Source of the DNA: Euphorbia lathyris
Lineage: Eukaryota > Streptophyta > Magnoliopsida > Malpighiales > Euphorbiaceae
Reading direction: 5' to 3'
DNA: 64,000 bases
Assembly (NCBI RefSeq): GCF_963576675.1
Contig: NC_088917.1
Coordinates: 29,666,501 to 29,730,500 of the forward strand
The notes under the pieces are model-generated. The model saw nothing but the letters and a program-made list of their open reading frames with translations. It ran no database searches and was not told the DNA's origin. The position numbers were made by a program, and so were the translations under genes. Below are positions 1-11,089 of the stretch, in pieces (position 1 is the first letter of the stretch; each line of letters begins with the position of its first letter).

Positions 1-106
1 GATCCAACCTCGATCTTTGATCAAGGGAAGAGGAACTTTTACAAAAAGATACTAACTTTTATTTTTTTTTAGTAAAAAGATACTAACTTTAATAATGTAT
101 TTTTTA

Positions 107-466
107 AAATCGCAACTAAGTTTTAAAGGCCAGTTAGAATTTTAAACTATCAAAATCATCAATCGGGTCACTGAACTAATCAAAAATTATTAATTGAGTC
201 TTATTTTTAATAAAAATCATCAATTGAGACCTTATCGAAAATCATTCGATTGAACAGTTTCAGATCCTCTTTCCGAAACTCATTTTGAACCAGCACAAAA
301 ATCAATATCATTTATATCAAATAGTCATAGTTTCTGATTTTAGAATATGATAGGGACTCAATTGATAATTTTTATTTAGTTCAAAGACCTGATTGATAAT
401 TTTAATAGTTTAGGGTTCTAATTAACTTTGAAGTTTTAATTTGGGGACTCAAATCAGTGTAATGCC
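107..466. repeat. MITE-like element with long imperfect inverted ends
   Basis: Left arm (about 107-235) and right arm (about 345-466) are imperfect reverse complements. Each alternates motifs of the type AATCATCAATTGAG and AATTTTAATAGTTTA. There is no coding capacity. A related half-element lies at 47450-47640. The superfamily cannot be assigned because no clean target-site duplication is visible. Confidence 0.5.
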
Positions 467-707
467 TTTTCAAAATATGGGAAGTTAATTTAGCTAAAAA
501 CAAACAGGTAACTAATTAATTATTTATCCTTTAATTATTGGTTTGACTATTTAAAAAAATTGGTACAATTGAAAATCGAATTGAATTATGTATAAAATAT
601 AAAAATATTCTTTATATGTATATATAATATTTATTCTACAAAACATGTCGGATGCAGTACCATTTAAAGTGGTTGATATAAGAGTTATCGCATGAGGAAA
701 TAGAGAG

Positions 708-1313
708 GTAAATTATAATCATAGTACTTAAATTTTATTCACTTTCATACTTTGATATCGAGATTTCATTTTGTCACAAAACAATATTTGAACTTAAGAT
801 GACTTGGACAGTATAGTATCTATTGACCTGCTACAATCAGTTAACCATTAAAAATATGAATAAATTATAATTATGGTATCTGAACTTTAACTTTTTTCAC
901 ACTTCGGTACCTGAACGTCACTTTTGTAAAGAGATATAGTTTGACAAGCTCTTTTAGTTAAATGTGGGACTCACTTAAGTTGTAAAGATAATTTAGCCCT
1001 TCATTTCCATCTCTAATCTTCTCATTCTCTCTCTTTCATTTTTTATTCTTCTCTTTTAAAATGGTTTTTTCCTATACTAGTTACCACCACGACCATATTT
1101 TTTTATGCAAAAATGAAGTTTGAGTACCAAAGTGTGAAAGAATGTAAAGTTTAGATACCATGGTTGTAATTTACTCATACTTCTAATGGTTAATCATTTG
1201 TAGCAGGTGGTAGGTACTATATTGTCGAGTCAACTTAAGTTGAGGTATTTTTGTGTAAAAATGAAGTCTAAATACCAAAGTGGAAAAGTTTAGGTACTAT
1301 GATTATAAATTAT
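708..1313. repeat. Two-tier (nested) inverted-repeat element, copy 1
   Basis: The outer arms (708-780 and 1253-1313) are reverse complements around the motif AATTATAATCATAGTACTTA. A second pair (860-935 and 1104-1178) carries a diverged version of the same motif, so each arm holds two direct copies. It is non-coding. The same architecture and motif recur at 28233-28906, which argues for a mobile non-autonomous family. No target-site duplication was resolved. Confidence 0.55.
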
Positions 1314-1484
1314 CCAAAAATAGAGGATGATAGGAACATAACATTTAGGATAGACATTAATAAAAACTATAGTGAATGCAACATACACTATGAGGTTCTT
1401 AAACCTCCATTGACAATGTACAAAAGTGAATGGATTGGGCAAAAAGATGCAGAAAATAGTAATTCATATGACATTGTGGTGAGG

Positions 1485-2917
1485 TGTTAGGAGTAAATTG
1501 TTGAAACACCTTTCCACATTATTTTGATTTGACAAAATTATTTAAGTTAATCTCATGATTAAAACAATTAAATTTAAGTGCTTTGATTTAATTATACTAA
1601 TGTGTTTGTTCAATGTTGAGTATATTAACTAACGAGAACAGGAACTTAAAAAATATAAAAGAAAGATAGAACAAAGTCAGCATGAGCAAGTCACACAGCA
1701 GAGCTGAGTAGAATGCAACTCAGCTTTACTAAAGAAACGTCTTCTGTATTAAAGCTTGAAGGCGAAGCTACGGAGTCAAGCTGAGCAATATTCAAGTCGC
1801 CGCTAAGTCAAGCTGAGTGATAATCAAGTCAGTGTCCAATTATCCATCAACTTGCAAGACAAAGTCTGACACATTTCAGAAGCCTCGAAAATCCATTTCA
1901 AGGACCTTTTCGAGACGCATGGACCATCTGACGTTTGGCAAGAAGACAAATCTGGCGCTAGAAGACGAACCTGGCGCAAGAAGACGAAACTAGCAATCTG
2001 GCTCCTGCTAAAAACAGACGATATGATTGGCCTGCAATTTTGGAAGCTGACCAATCAATGACGAAAGAAGACCGTTTACTCTCAACGGATATGTCGGATT
2101 TTCAAATCATTGAAGCTTCAGAATTCACTATAAATGGACAAGTTCATCACTTGGATCATTGCCGAATACATACAAGAGAGATACAGACAAGCAAAATCTT
2201 CACTAAGTCAAAAATCCAAAAGAGAAGCTGTCTGAATAGAAAAAGCAAGTTCTTACACCCAATTCCAATCATTGTGTAAAAGTCTAGAGTGAATTTTATT
2301 CATCTAAAGTGTTCTTCGTTTTGTAAGAACAATCTTGTATCAATTGAAAAGGTTAGAAGAGTGAAGCTGAGTACTCGGTTATAGTACTCAGTGGTAGAGA
2401 AAATCTGAATACTCGGTTATAATGTTCAGTGGTAGATAGGATTGAGTAGACGAATAGAGGACGGTACTCTTGCATACTCAGTTGCTATTGTAAACGGTTT
2501 GTGCTTTACCTTTAAAGAGCTCAGTAGTGGATTGAAAAAGCCCGGAGGGATTCTGGGGACTGGACGTAGGCGGTGAGGCCGAACCAGGATAAGTCTGCTG
2601 AGTAATCTCTAACCCCTTCTCTTGATATATATGCATATGTATGTGTTGCTTGCTTAAATTGCTCAGTAAATAATTTGTACAAGCCAACGCTGAGTAATCA
2701 AAGTGCTGAGTTTGAAGCTGACCTAAAGTGTTACTTCCCAACTCACAAGTGAAACAGCTCTAGTCAGTATCTGATTAAAGCTGTCTCACACCTCACTCAG
2801 CCTTGCTGACCTAAAAACTGAGTCAAATTGTCAAACATCTAATTAAGTCAGCATTATAAAGCGAAAAAGTTACATTAGTTCCTAACCCCCCCTTGGAACT
2901 AATCCTACTATATTACA
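1485..2917 (+). mobile_element. Probable solo LTR rich in GCTGAGT motifs
   Basis: The segment begins TGTTAGGAGTAAATTG and ends near CTACTATATTACA after a C-run (2885-2892), a layout common at plant LTR 3' ends. A TATA-like box (CTATAAATGG) lies near 2129. GCTGAGT, CTCAGC and AGTCAGC motifs recur many times between 1670 and 2830. No gag or pol is present. No matching 5-bp duplication was found, so the borders are approximate. Confidence 0.4.
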
Positions 2918-3717
2918 CGGGACGAACATAAATGTCAATGAAAATGTAAGAGATGATATATGGGAGGATGTTAGGAATAGAATAGACAAAGTTGGTGAGT
3001 TAGACGCAGTGGAATTTAAAAATTTTCTATTCCCAATCTCATGGATTCTGTTATATTCATGAATTGATAGTAATTAAACTAATCAAGAGAATTAATCGTG
3101 TTTACCTCTTGAAGCTCCGAACTTTTGAAACTTTGATCTTTGAACCAACTTGGAATAAATGTCCATAGTTATAACATCTCCAATGGTGATCCACACGAAC
3201 AAGTAATGAAAAACGGTAGCAATGAAACCCAAAGAGGATTTCGGCTATGCTTATATGTTTGGTATATGAATTTTTGTCGCACAGAAGAAAGCACAAAAAC
3301 TCTATTTTTGTACTATGTTGGCCGAATTCTACCATGTAGAATAATGTGTTTATATTGCTTCAATCCTTCTTGGAATAGGTCTTCTAATCCTACTAAGAGT
3401 TCTATCATTTTATGAGTGTAATTCCCTTTAGGAGTTTAATTCCTATTAATATACTAATTAGAGAAAAAAAATAAAAATAAACCATATGGTTTTGGTCATT
3501 TTCAAATATAATCTTATGTTTCAAAACTTGACAACATGTACCTCGAGGCTCATTTCGTTAGTAAACCGAGTCTGAAAAGCTAGTGGTGTTAAAAAAGATG
3601 ACATGATAATAATCAAAGTCAAATGGTTAAAATGAATATTTTTATGCTTTCATTTATTTTATCATTTGTTTTTTTCTAAATCATACACCTTACCCAATCT
3701 CCAACTAACACATCACC

Positions 3718-3721
<4 letters not shown>
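2918..3721. other. Intergenic stretch, nothing recognised
   Basis: AT-rich sequence with only short chance ORFs. I see no domain, terminal repeat or RNA gene. It may be decayed retroelement DNA, but nothing in the sequence proves that. Confidence 0.4.

Positions 3722-3809
<88 letters not shown>
3722..3809. repeat. (TC)44 microsatellite
   Basis: An uninterrupted run of 44 TC dinucleotides, followed after a short gap by a smaller CT tract near 3840-3855. Confidence 0.98.
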
Positions 3810-3812
<3 letters not shown>

Positions 3813-3945
3813 TATCCATCTTTCCTCAACTAAATAATATTCTCTCTCTCTCTCCAATCTCTCATTTTTCTCTCACTTATCTCTCTATTTCTCCTTTGTA
3901 AACTTGGCATTAACTTCTGTTGGCCCAATATGATTATATAAATAC

Positions 3946-5810
3946 TGTTGGGGTTTTGTGTCCTATAGTCAATTGTTGCAGGATACAAACTTATTGTAAA
4001 TGAATTGTTCTTTATATCATTTGTTTTAATGAGATATATGTTTTATGACTATATAAAGGCAATCCCTTTTAAGCACTAAATAAAGTCTAATAAAAGGAAA
4101 TCTGTAAGTTTGTTTAAAGTGATTATAAAGTGTTCATACAAGCATGAAGTGAGACAAAACTTTATAATAAACTAATAAACTTAAAACCACCCCAAGTCGA
4201 GTGATATGTTTAGGATTGATATATCACTGTTGAGACTTTTATGTAACAATGTCTTCTATCCGACAGAAAGCTGATCTCACAAGCTTCATATATACAGATA
4301 TCTGGACAGTTACATAGATCCGATGAAACGTTGTTCATTAGGATTGGGGATCCGATTTGAGATAACAGGATGGGTAGATTCATCCTTGTCAACTGTTCAT
4401 CTCATTGGTATTAATAGGTATAACTAATCCTCAGACTCAAAGGAATGTTAATTGGTCATCCTGAATTACTGAATGTGAGGCTTTGATCCTGTGGTCCCAC
4501 GATCCTTAACAGAGATGACTCTGGGGTGTGAACTGCAAAGGTTGGGTGTCACAGGAAGTAATTTCAGGGTAGTTATACATTGGATTGAGCATTTATCACT
4601 CCCGATTAATGGGAGATACATCCAAGGATCGCTTGTGGAAGACTTGACTCTAAACCCTTGCAAGATGATAGCTTAAGAGTAGAAATACAGATTTCACTTA
4701 ACCTATCTTTTTGAGTTGACTCGGCCAATAACAAGTAAAACGAACGTCTCGCTATATGTGACTTGACATTACCCATAGTCATAAGATTCAGTTCAAGGAT
4801 GTAGTTGATAAAGGATCGTATTATACCGTAACTAATACGGAAGGGTTAACGACAGAATCAACCTGTCTTCTTAACGGACTCTGGGGGAATGATTACAGAC
4901 TTGCCAATAACATACTCTGTACATCATTCCGTTATGCAAGGGATTAAATATAATTCTTGAAGAAATTAATTTAATAGGTTGCATACGGCCAGAAGTAGTA
5001 AGGACCTAATGGATCACACATAAGACTTGGAACCAAAAGAGAGATGGATATGATTAATAGATGGAAGCCCAATTGAGCCCAGTAAGGCCCAAATACAAGG
5101 AGGGGGCCGAAATTTGTATGTATTAGTAAGGGATTGATTTTATTCCATTAATCCTAATTTGATTAGGATTATGAATTAAATTAATTAAGAGATAATTTAA
5201 TTAAGAGTTTTAATTAGATTAATATTCTCCTATTATTATCCAATTAGGTTATTTATTATTATCCTAAATATATTAGATATATAGTGAGATAATAATTAGG
5301 AATCCTTTTCCGAATTGGATTCCTATTAAGTAACCTATTCCTATCTAACTAGGGTTTAGATACAAGCTAATATATATACCCCTCCCTATAGTGAATTTCG
5401 ACCAAGCCCTAAGCCTCCCCACTTGTGATTTTCGAAATTGCTTAGAGAGAGAGAGAAAAAAATTCTATTCCCCAAGTTCGTGGACAAGAATTCATACGGC
5501 ATTCCATCGATTGATTAATCTTATTCATCCCTCTTTCTCCTTGATCTTGTGTTGGTTAATTAGAGGCAATCTATTTTGGTTGCATCTCATAAGGGTTGAT
5601 TTTATCTTAACCTCACCGTATTCTACTTTGCGGTTGGAACCTCGGAGAAGAATTGTGGGCGCTTCTTTAACAACGGTAGATTGTTCATCGAAAGGTATTC
5701 CTTCTTATCCCTCTTTATATGAAATAACGATTAACGGATCCTATGGTTAAAAGGAAATAGGCTAAAATTTTTATATTTCCGCTGCTATACCTTAGCCCTA
5801 ATTTCCTTCA
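3946..5810 (+). mobile_element. Solo LTR, family A, copy 1 (1865 bp)
   Basis: Begins TGTTGGGGTTTT and ends TTTCCTTCA, flanked by the 5-bp duplication AATAC (3941-3945 and 5811-5815). It aligns along its length with the interrupted copy at 9246-20797. It is non-coding. A TATA-like segment (AATATATATACC) lies near 5369, about 440 bp before the 3' end. TG/CA termini, a 5-bp duplication and the absence of internal genes fit a solo LTR left by LTR-LTR recombination. The parent lineage is unknown. Confidence 0.85.
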
Positions 5811-5861
5811 AATACTAGATGGGTGAATAGTATTTATTACCCTTTTAAATTTTGTTAATAG

Positions 5862-7342
5862 TAGAGCCATCAGTAAGATCCTAGTCATGTATCGTTTTCC
5901 TATTCCTCGATTGGATGATATTCTAGATCAGATTAGTGGTGCAATTGTTTTTACAAAAGTGGATTAGAAGAGCGGATACCACCAGATTCGTATCTAATAA
6001 GGTGATGAGTGGAAGACAACCTTTAAGACAATGGAGGGGTTGTATGAGTGGATGGTTATGCAATTCGGGTTATCCAATGCACCCAACACTTTTATGCGTA
6101 TTATGAATCAGGTTTTGAGACCTTTTATTGGCAAATGTGTTCTAGTGTACTTTGATGATATTCTGGTCTATAGCGTTAACCCGAAAGATCGTCTTGTTGT
6201 GTTGTGGGAGGTTCTTACCATACTGTGAAGAGAAAAGTTGTATGTAGCAGTAAAAAATGTGTTTTTCTAACATCTAGGGTGCTTTTCCTAGGTTATGTTG
6301 TGTCTAGTTTTGGGTTGCAGGTGTATGAGTCTAAAGTGGAGGTTATGAAGCATTAGATGAGGCCCATCACCATTACTGAAGTTAGAAGCTTTCATGGATT
6401 GGCTTTTTTTATCAGCGTTTCATCCCTCACGTCAGCAGTATAATAGCCCCTATAACTGATTGCATGAAGCATGATGGCAAGTTTTTTTGGATAGGCAAGG
6501 CCGAAAAGGCATTTGAGCTCATCAAAGTGTGCCTAACTACGACGCCCATTTTAGTTCTGCCAGATTTTAGCTTTTGAGTTGCATTCAGATGCGTCCAAGC
6601 TGGGATTTGGGGTTGTTCTGAGCCAACACAATAGACTAGTGGTATTTTTTAGTGAGAAGTTGTCAAGTGCCAAACTACGATATAACACTTATGATGTCAA
6701 ATTTTATACTATGGTGCGGCCATCAAGCATTGGCGCCATTATTTATTTGAGTGGGAGTTTATCTTGTACACAGACCATGAAGTTTTAAAGCATTTGCGCA
6801 ACCATGATACAAGTTCTGCGAGACATGTGAGTTGGATTGCTTACCTTCAACAGTTCACTTTTGAGGTGAATCATAAATCAGGGATGACTAATATGGTGGT
6901 TGATGCATTGAGCAGTTAGAAGGGGTTATTGACGAATATGTCTACCAAGGTACCTGGTTTTGCTTCCTTTGATGAATTATATGATTATGGTCCATATTTT
7001 TCTAGTGTGTTAGCAATAGTTCAAGCATGAGAACGAACAGATTTCCATAGACATGATGGGTTCGTGTTCAAGGAGAATCAATTTTGTGTTCCGGATTGTA
7101 GCTTGTGAGTGAAGATTATTTAGGAGCTTCATTGGTAAGGGGCATGTAGGGTGAGACCATACTTTACAGTTGGTGCATGCTAACTATTTTTGGCCTACAA
7201 TTCAAAGAGAAATTGAGAAGTTGGTGCAGAGGTGTCGGGTTTGCCAAATGTCTAAAGGAACAACAACAAATACAGGCTTGTACATGACACTACCGATTCC
7301 ATCTCTGGGTGGACATCTGTATGGATTTTGTGCTTGGGTTAC
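5862..7342 (+). pseudogene. Ty3/gypsy pol remnant, part 1 (RT, RNase H, integrase zinc finger)
   Basis: Decayed pol of an older Ty3/gypsy element. Reverse transcriptase is visible as [10 protein letters not shown] (near 5890), [14 protein letters not shown] (near 6045) and YFDDILVYS (near 6150). An RNase H segment with HSDASKLGFG lies near 6580, and an integrase zinc-finger C-x2-C (CRVCQ) near 7230. Several stops and frame changes break it. It lacks a recognisable gag or 5' LTR and starts within RT soon after the solo LTR at 3946-5810. It stops at 7342, where a solo LTR was inserted, and the frame resumes at 9051. The sequence style suggests a chromovirus, but this is not certain. Confidence 0.85.
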
Positions 7343-9045
7343 TGATAAGGACGTTTTGTCCCTATCTTTTTAGCGTGATTTAGGGTTTATTTTGAGCTAA
7401 TAATTAAGTTTAATTGCAAAAATAAGTGTGTTTTGAATAAATAACGAAATAATAGTAAAAATTGTACTTTTGATAATTTTTATTACTATTTGATCAATTT
7501 TAGACAAATAAAGCGTCAAGTAATCTCGGTGTTCGTAGTCGTGTTTTGCAGGTTCGGGATAAACACACGAGATGCGAAGAACAAAGGAAAATGGTTGAAA
7601 TCTACATTGGTCCACATAGAGCGTGCTTCGCCTTACGCGGAGCGTGTCACGTCATCACACGGTGCCCACTGAATTACGGCAGTCAACCTTATATTTGTCC
7701 CAGGTCAACTCATGTCCACACGGAGCGTAACCTTCACCACGCGGAGCTTGAGGTAGTGTGAATCAGTTGATAAGTTCCAGGACTCCATTCACACGGAGAG
7801 TACCTTCACCAAGCGGAGCTTGAGGCAGTGTGGATCAGTTGATAAGTTCCAGGACTCCATTCACGCGGAGCGTACCCTGGTCTACGCGGAGCGTGGACCG
7901 GTCAACACTTTGGGGATCTAGTCTTCGAAGGTGTGAAATCTGCAACGAATGAGGAAGAACTCTCTTATGCGGAGCGTGCCCTGATCACGAGGAGCATGCC
8001 CTGAAAATCAACTGGAAAATGTGAACTATCCCAAAGACCTCTATAATTACGATTATATCCCTAAGCTTGATGTGTATAAATAGGAGTACTTAGCACTCAT
8101 TTAGACATTCAGATTTTGTATAATAAAACTCTACCACCTTGAGAGCTTGTACATTCATTTCGTTACTCCGTCGAAGTTCCGTTCCATCCTCATCCACCAA
8201 GCTCAAGAGTTCCACCTCCAAGTCCTACGAGACGGCTTTGAGTCCGGTTAGCTAGTTCTAATGGCTTATTCTTCTTCCCTTTCTACTTGTTAATTAGCTT
8301 GCACTTTTCCTATGTACTAGGCTTGGTTGTATTCCACATTTACGCATTCCATATTTATAATATATAATTTGCAATTTCGGTTTCTCTATACGTGTTGATA
8401 TTTATTACTTGCTTTGATACTTATAATTGACTATTGTGTAGGTTGATTACGAACTCCGAAACCTATTAGGAACCATATAGGTGCTGCCCTACCGGAATTG
8501 ATAAGCCACGGAACTTACATGCCCTAATTTCTGATCCCTAGAATTAGACTCGCCTTTAGGAGGAACCACATAATCTAAGCACTTCACGGGGTTGGTCAGT
8601 TTACACGTAGTCGTCTTTGCAAGAGTAAATTGTTACTCGTATATGTTTTGAAATATTGTTTATTATATATTGTAACTTATCATCACCCGTATCACTTCCT
8701 TAGAGTTTGAACTATACAAATCTATCTCACTGTAGCTTAGGAGTAGTTGTCACCCAACCCAAAGCTAAAGTATTCACCGCTTAGATAACGAATAGAACTG
8801 AGTAGTTTAATACTTGTAGATATAAATCATGCGGATTCGATACCTGGACTTAACCAGATTTATTACTTGATATGACAGGGTACACTTGCCCCTAAGTAAA
8901 AGACAGGTAGAGTCGAGGCTGGCTAAAGAGACCACACACACTACACATAACGCATCCTTAGAAGCTCTAGTCCGCTCCGCCCGCCTATCAAGTTTTAATC
9001 TTGGTCCACGCGGAGCATGCCATGGGCCAAGCTCCGCGTGAACCA
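7343..9045 (+). mobile_element. Solo LTR, family B (1703 bp)
   Basis: Begins TGATAAGGACGTTTTG and ends GCGTGAACCA, flanked by the duplication GTTAC (7338-7342 and 9046-9050). If the insert and one duplication are removed, the surrounding integrase frame joins without a break, which proves the borders. A TATA-like box (TGTATAAATAGG) lies near 8071. It contains a 73-bp tandem repeat and many CGCGGAGCGT motifs. No coding domain was found. Confidence 0.9.
7718..7875. repeat. 73-bp tandem repeat inside solo LTR B
   Basis: Two full units (7718-7790 and 7791-7862) and a partial third. Each starts with an ACACGGAG-type motif and contains GATAAGTTCCAGGACTCC. They differ by a few substitutions and one indel. 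Confidence 0.85.
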
Positions 9046-9050
9046 GTTAC

Positions 9051-9240
9051 GACATACTCAATGGGATAATGATTCTATTTATCTAGTGGTTTACCATTTC
9101 TCTAAAATGGTTCATTTTATTCCATGTAAGAAGACCATGAATGTTGTTAAGTTTGGACAGTTGTTCTTTAAGAAGGTTTACAAGTTACATGGCTTACCAG
9201 TGTTTATTGTTTCTGACCGAGATACCCGGTTTCTTACCCA
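9051..9240 (+). pseudogene. Ty3/gypsy pol remnant, part 2 (integrase core)
   Basis: Continues the integrase from 7342 after the family-B solo LTR. It shows YHFSKMVHFIPCKKT and the second-aspartate region IVSDRDTRFLTHF. It stops at the TTTTT target duplicated by the family-A solo LTR and continues at 20803. Confidence 0.88.
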
Positions 9241-10651
9241 TTTTTTGTTGGGGTTTTATGTCCTATAGACAATTATTTTAGGATATAAACATGATTAATG
9301 AATTGTTCTTTTATATCATTTGTTTTAATAAGATATAGTTTGTTTTCAACTATATAAAGGCAGTCAACTTTTAAGAACTAAATAAGTCAAATAAAAGAAA
9401 ATCCTAAAGTTTATTTAAAGTGATTATAAAGTGTTCATACAAGCATGAAGTGAGACCAAACCTTATAATAAACTAATAAACTTAAAACCACCCCAAATCA
9501 AGTAATATGTTTAACTATGGATTGACATAATACTATTAAGACTTGCATGTAATAGTATCTTCTGTTATGAACAGAGAGCTGATCTCACAAGCTTCAGATA
9601 TGGAGATATCTGAAAAATTACATGGATCCGGTAAAGGAGTTCGTTAGGATTGGGGACCCGACTTGAGATAACAGGATGGATGGATCTATCCTATGTCACC
9701 TATTCATCACATTGGTATTAGTAGGTATAAGTAATCGTCATACTCAAAGGAATGTTAATTAGTGATTCTGAATTATGGAGTGTGATACTCTGACTCTGTT
9801 CAAACACGATCCATAACAAGGAGGACCCTGGGGTGTGTGCAGGAAGGCGCTGGGTATCACACGAAGTAATTGCAGATAGTTTAATATTGGATTGGGCATT
9901 CGTCACTCCTGATAAATGGGAGATATATCCAGGATCACTTGTGGAAGACTTGACTCCAAATCCTTGCAATGTGATAGATTAAGAATTGAAATGGAGATTT
10001 CACTTAATCTATCCATTCGGAGCTAACTCTACCTGAACAAGTAAAATGAACGTCTCGCTATATGTGACTTGACACTATCCATAGTCATACGATTCGTTCG
10101 AGGATATAGTTGGTGAAGGATCGGATTATACTGGACCTAATACGGAAAGGTCAACAATAGAATCAACCTGTCTTCTTATAGCTATGGGGGAATGTTCACA
10201 GTTCTGCTATTCACAGTCCACGCACTCATTCCGATATACAAAAGGTTGAATGTAATTTTGGAAATTAATTCAATGAGTGTATACGGCTAGTAGCAATAAG
10301 AACCTAATGGGTCGCACATAAGACTTGGAACCAAAAGAGGACATAATGGTAATTAATGACTAGAGGATTAAAATTGTTTAATTATGGATTTAAGGGGGCG
10401 AATTTTGTGTACATAATATATATGTATTTTAGTTAATTTATTTAGATGATTATAATTGGATTGTAATTGTGGTTAAATTAATTATAGGATAAATAAGTTA
10501 GGAGGTTTAATGTGATTATATCCCTAATTATTATCCTATCAATAATAAATATTATTTATTATATTTAGATATAATTATAGATAATATTAATAAGAGTGCA
10601 ATTTGGAATAAAACTCTAATTAAATGATCTAATTCAATCTAACTAGGGTTT

Positions 10652-11029
10652 TGATGATCCGCGAAGCCAAAACGGGCCGAATCATGAACACGGGCCCAAT
10701 CTACACTTAGACCCATGGTCCAAGATCAAACGGGCTCCGAATAAAGGAAGCGGGTAAAGCGAATAACCACCCCGACATCCTAAACGGAGCATTAAAACTC
10801 CCACTCAAACACGTTTGTTGCCACGTAAGGGACGTGGCCTGGAAGGAATAACCGCCCTCGGCGGTTACTTCAGAACATTTATAAAAAGCCATAAGCCCAG
10901 AGGGGGAGGGACGTTCATATTACAAAAACTGACTTGATCGTCGGAGAGTTTTCCCGGAGATCCTGTCTCCGGTTCTGTTTTGCAGGTAACTATGGTGGAG
11001 ATCATCTAATCGGATCCAGCAAGTTATCA
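10652..11029 (+). repeat. 5' LTR of the Tat element (378 bp)
   Basis: TGATGATCCGCG to AAGTTATCA. It differs from the 3' LTR by seven substitutions and by absence of a 37-bp segment after position 10919. Confidence 0.95.
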
Positions 11030-11030
11030 T

Positions 11031-11050
11031 TGGTGCGGTGAACGTGGACC
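11031..11050 (+). other. Putative primer-binding site
   Basis: TGGTGCGGTGAACGTGG starts two bases after the 5' LTR, the usual place for a tRNA primer site. The matching tRNA was not determined. Confidence 0.4.
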
Positions 11051-11089
11051 TTTTTTTTACCAACATTTGGTTAAAGGTACCCAAAGAAC

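Noticed and set aside
1299..1490. 63-codon ORF as part of a transposase
   Set aside because: The sequence looks protein-like and may continue after the LTR at about 2925, but no known motif is visible and TA/AT bias explains the short frame.
1485..2925. 5-bp target duplication for the 1.4-kb LTR
   Set aside because: The flanking pentamers TGAGG and CGGGA do not match, so I did not claim a duplication.
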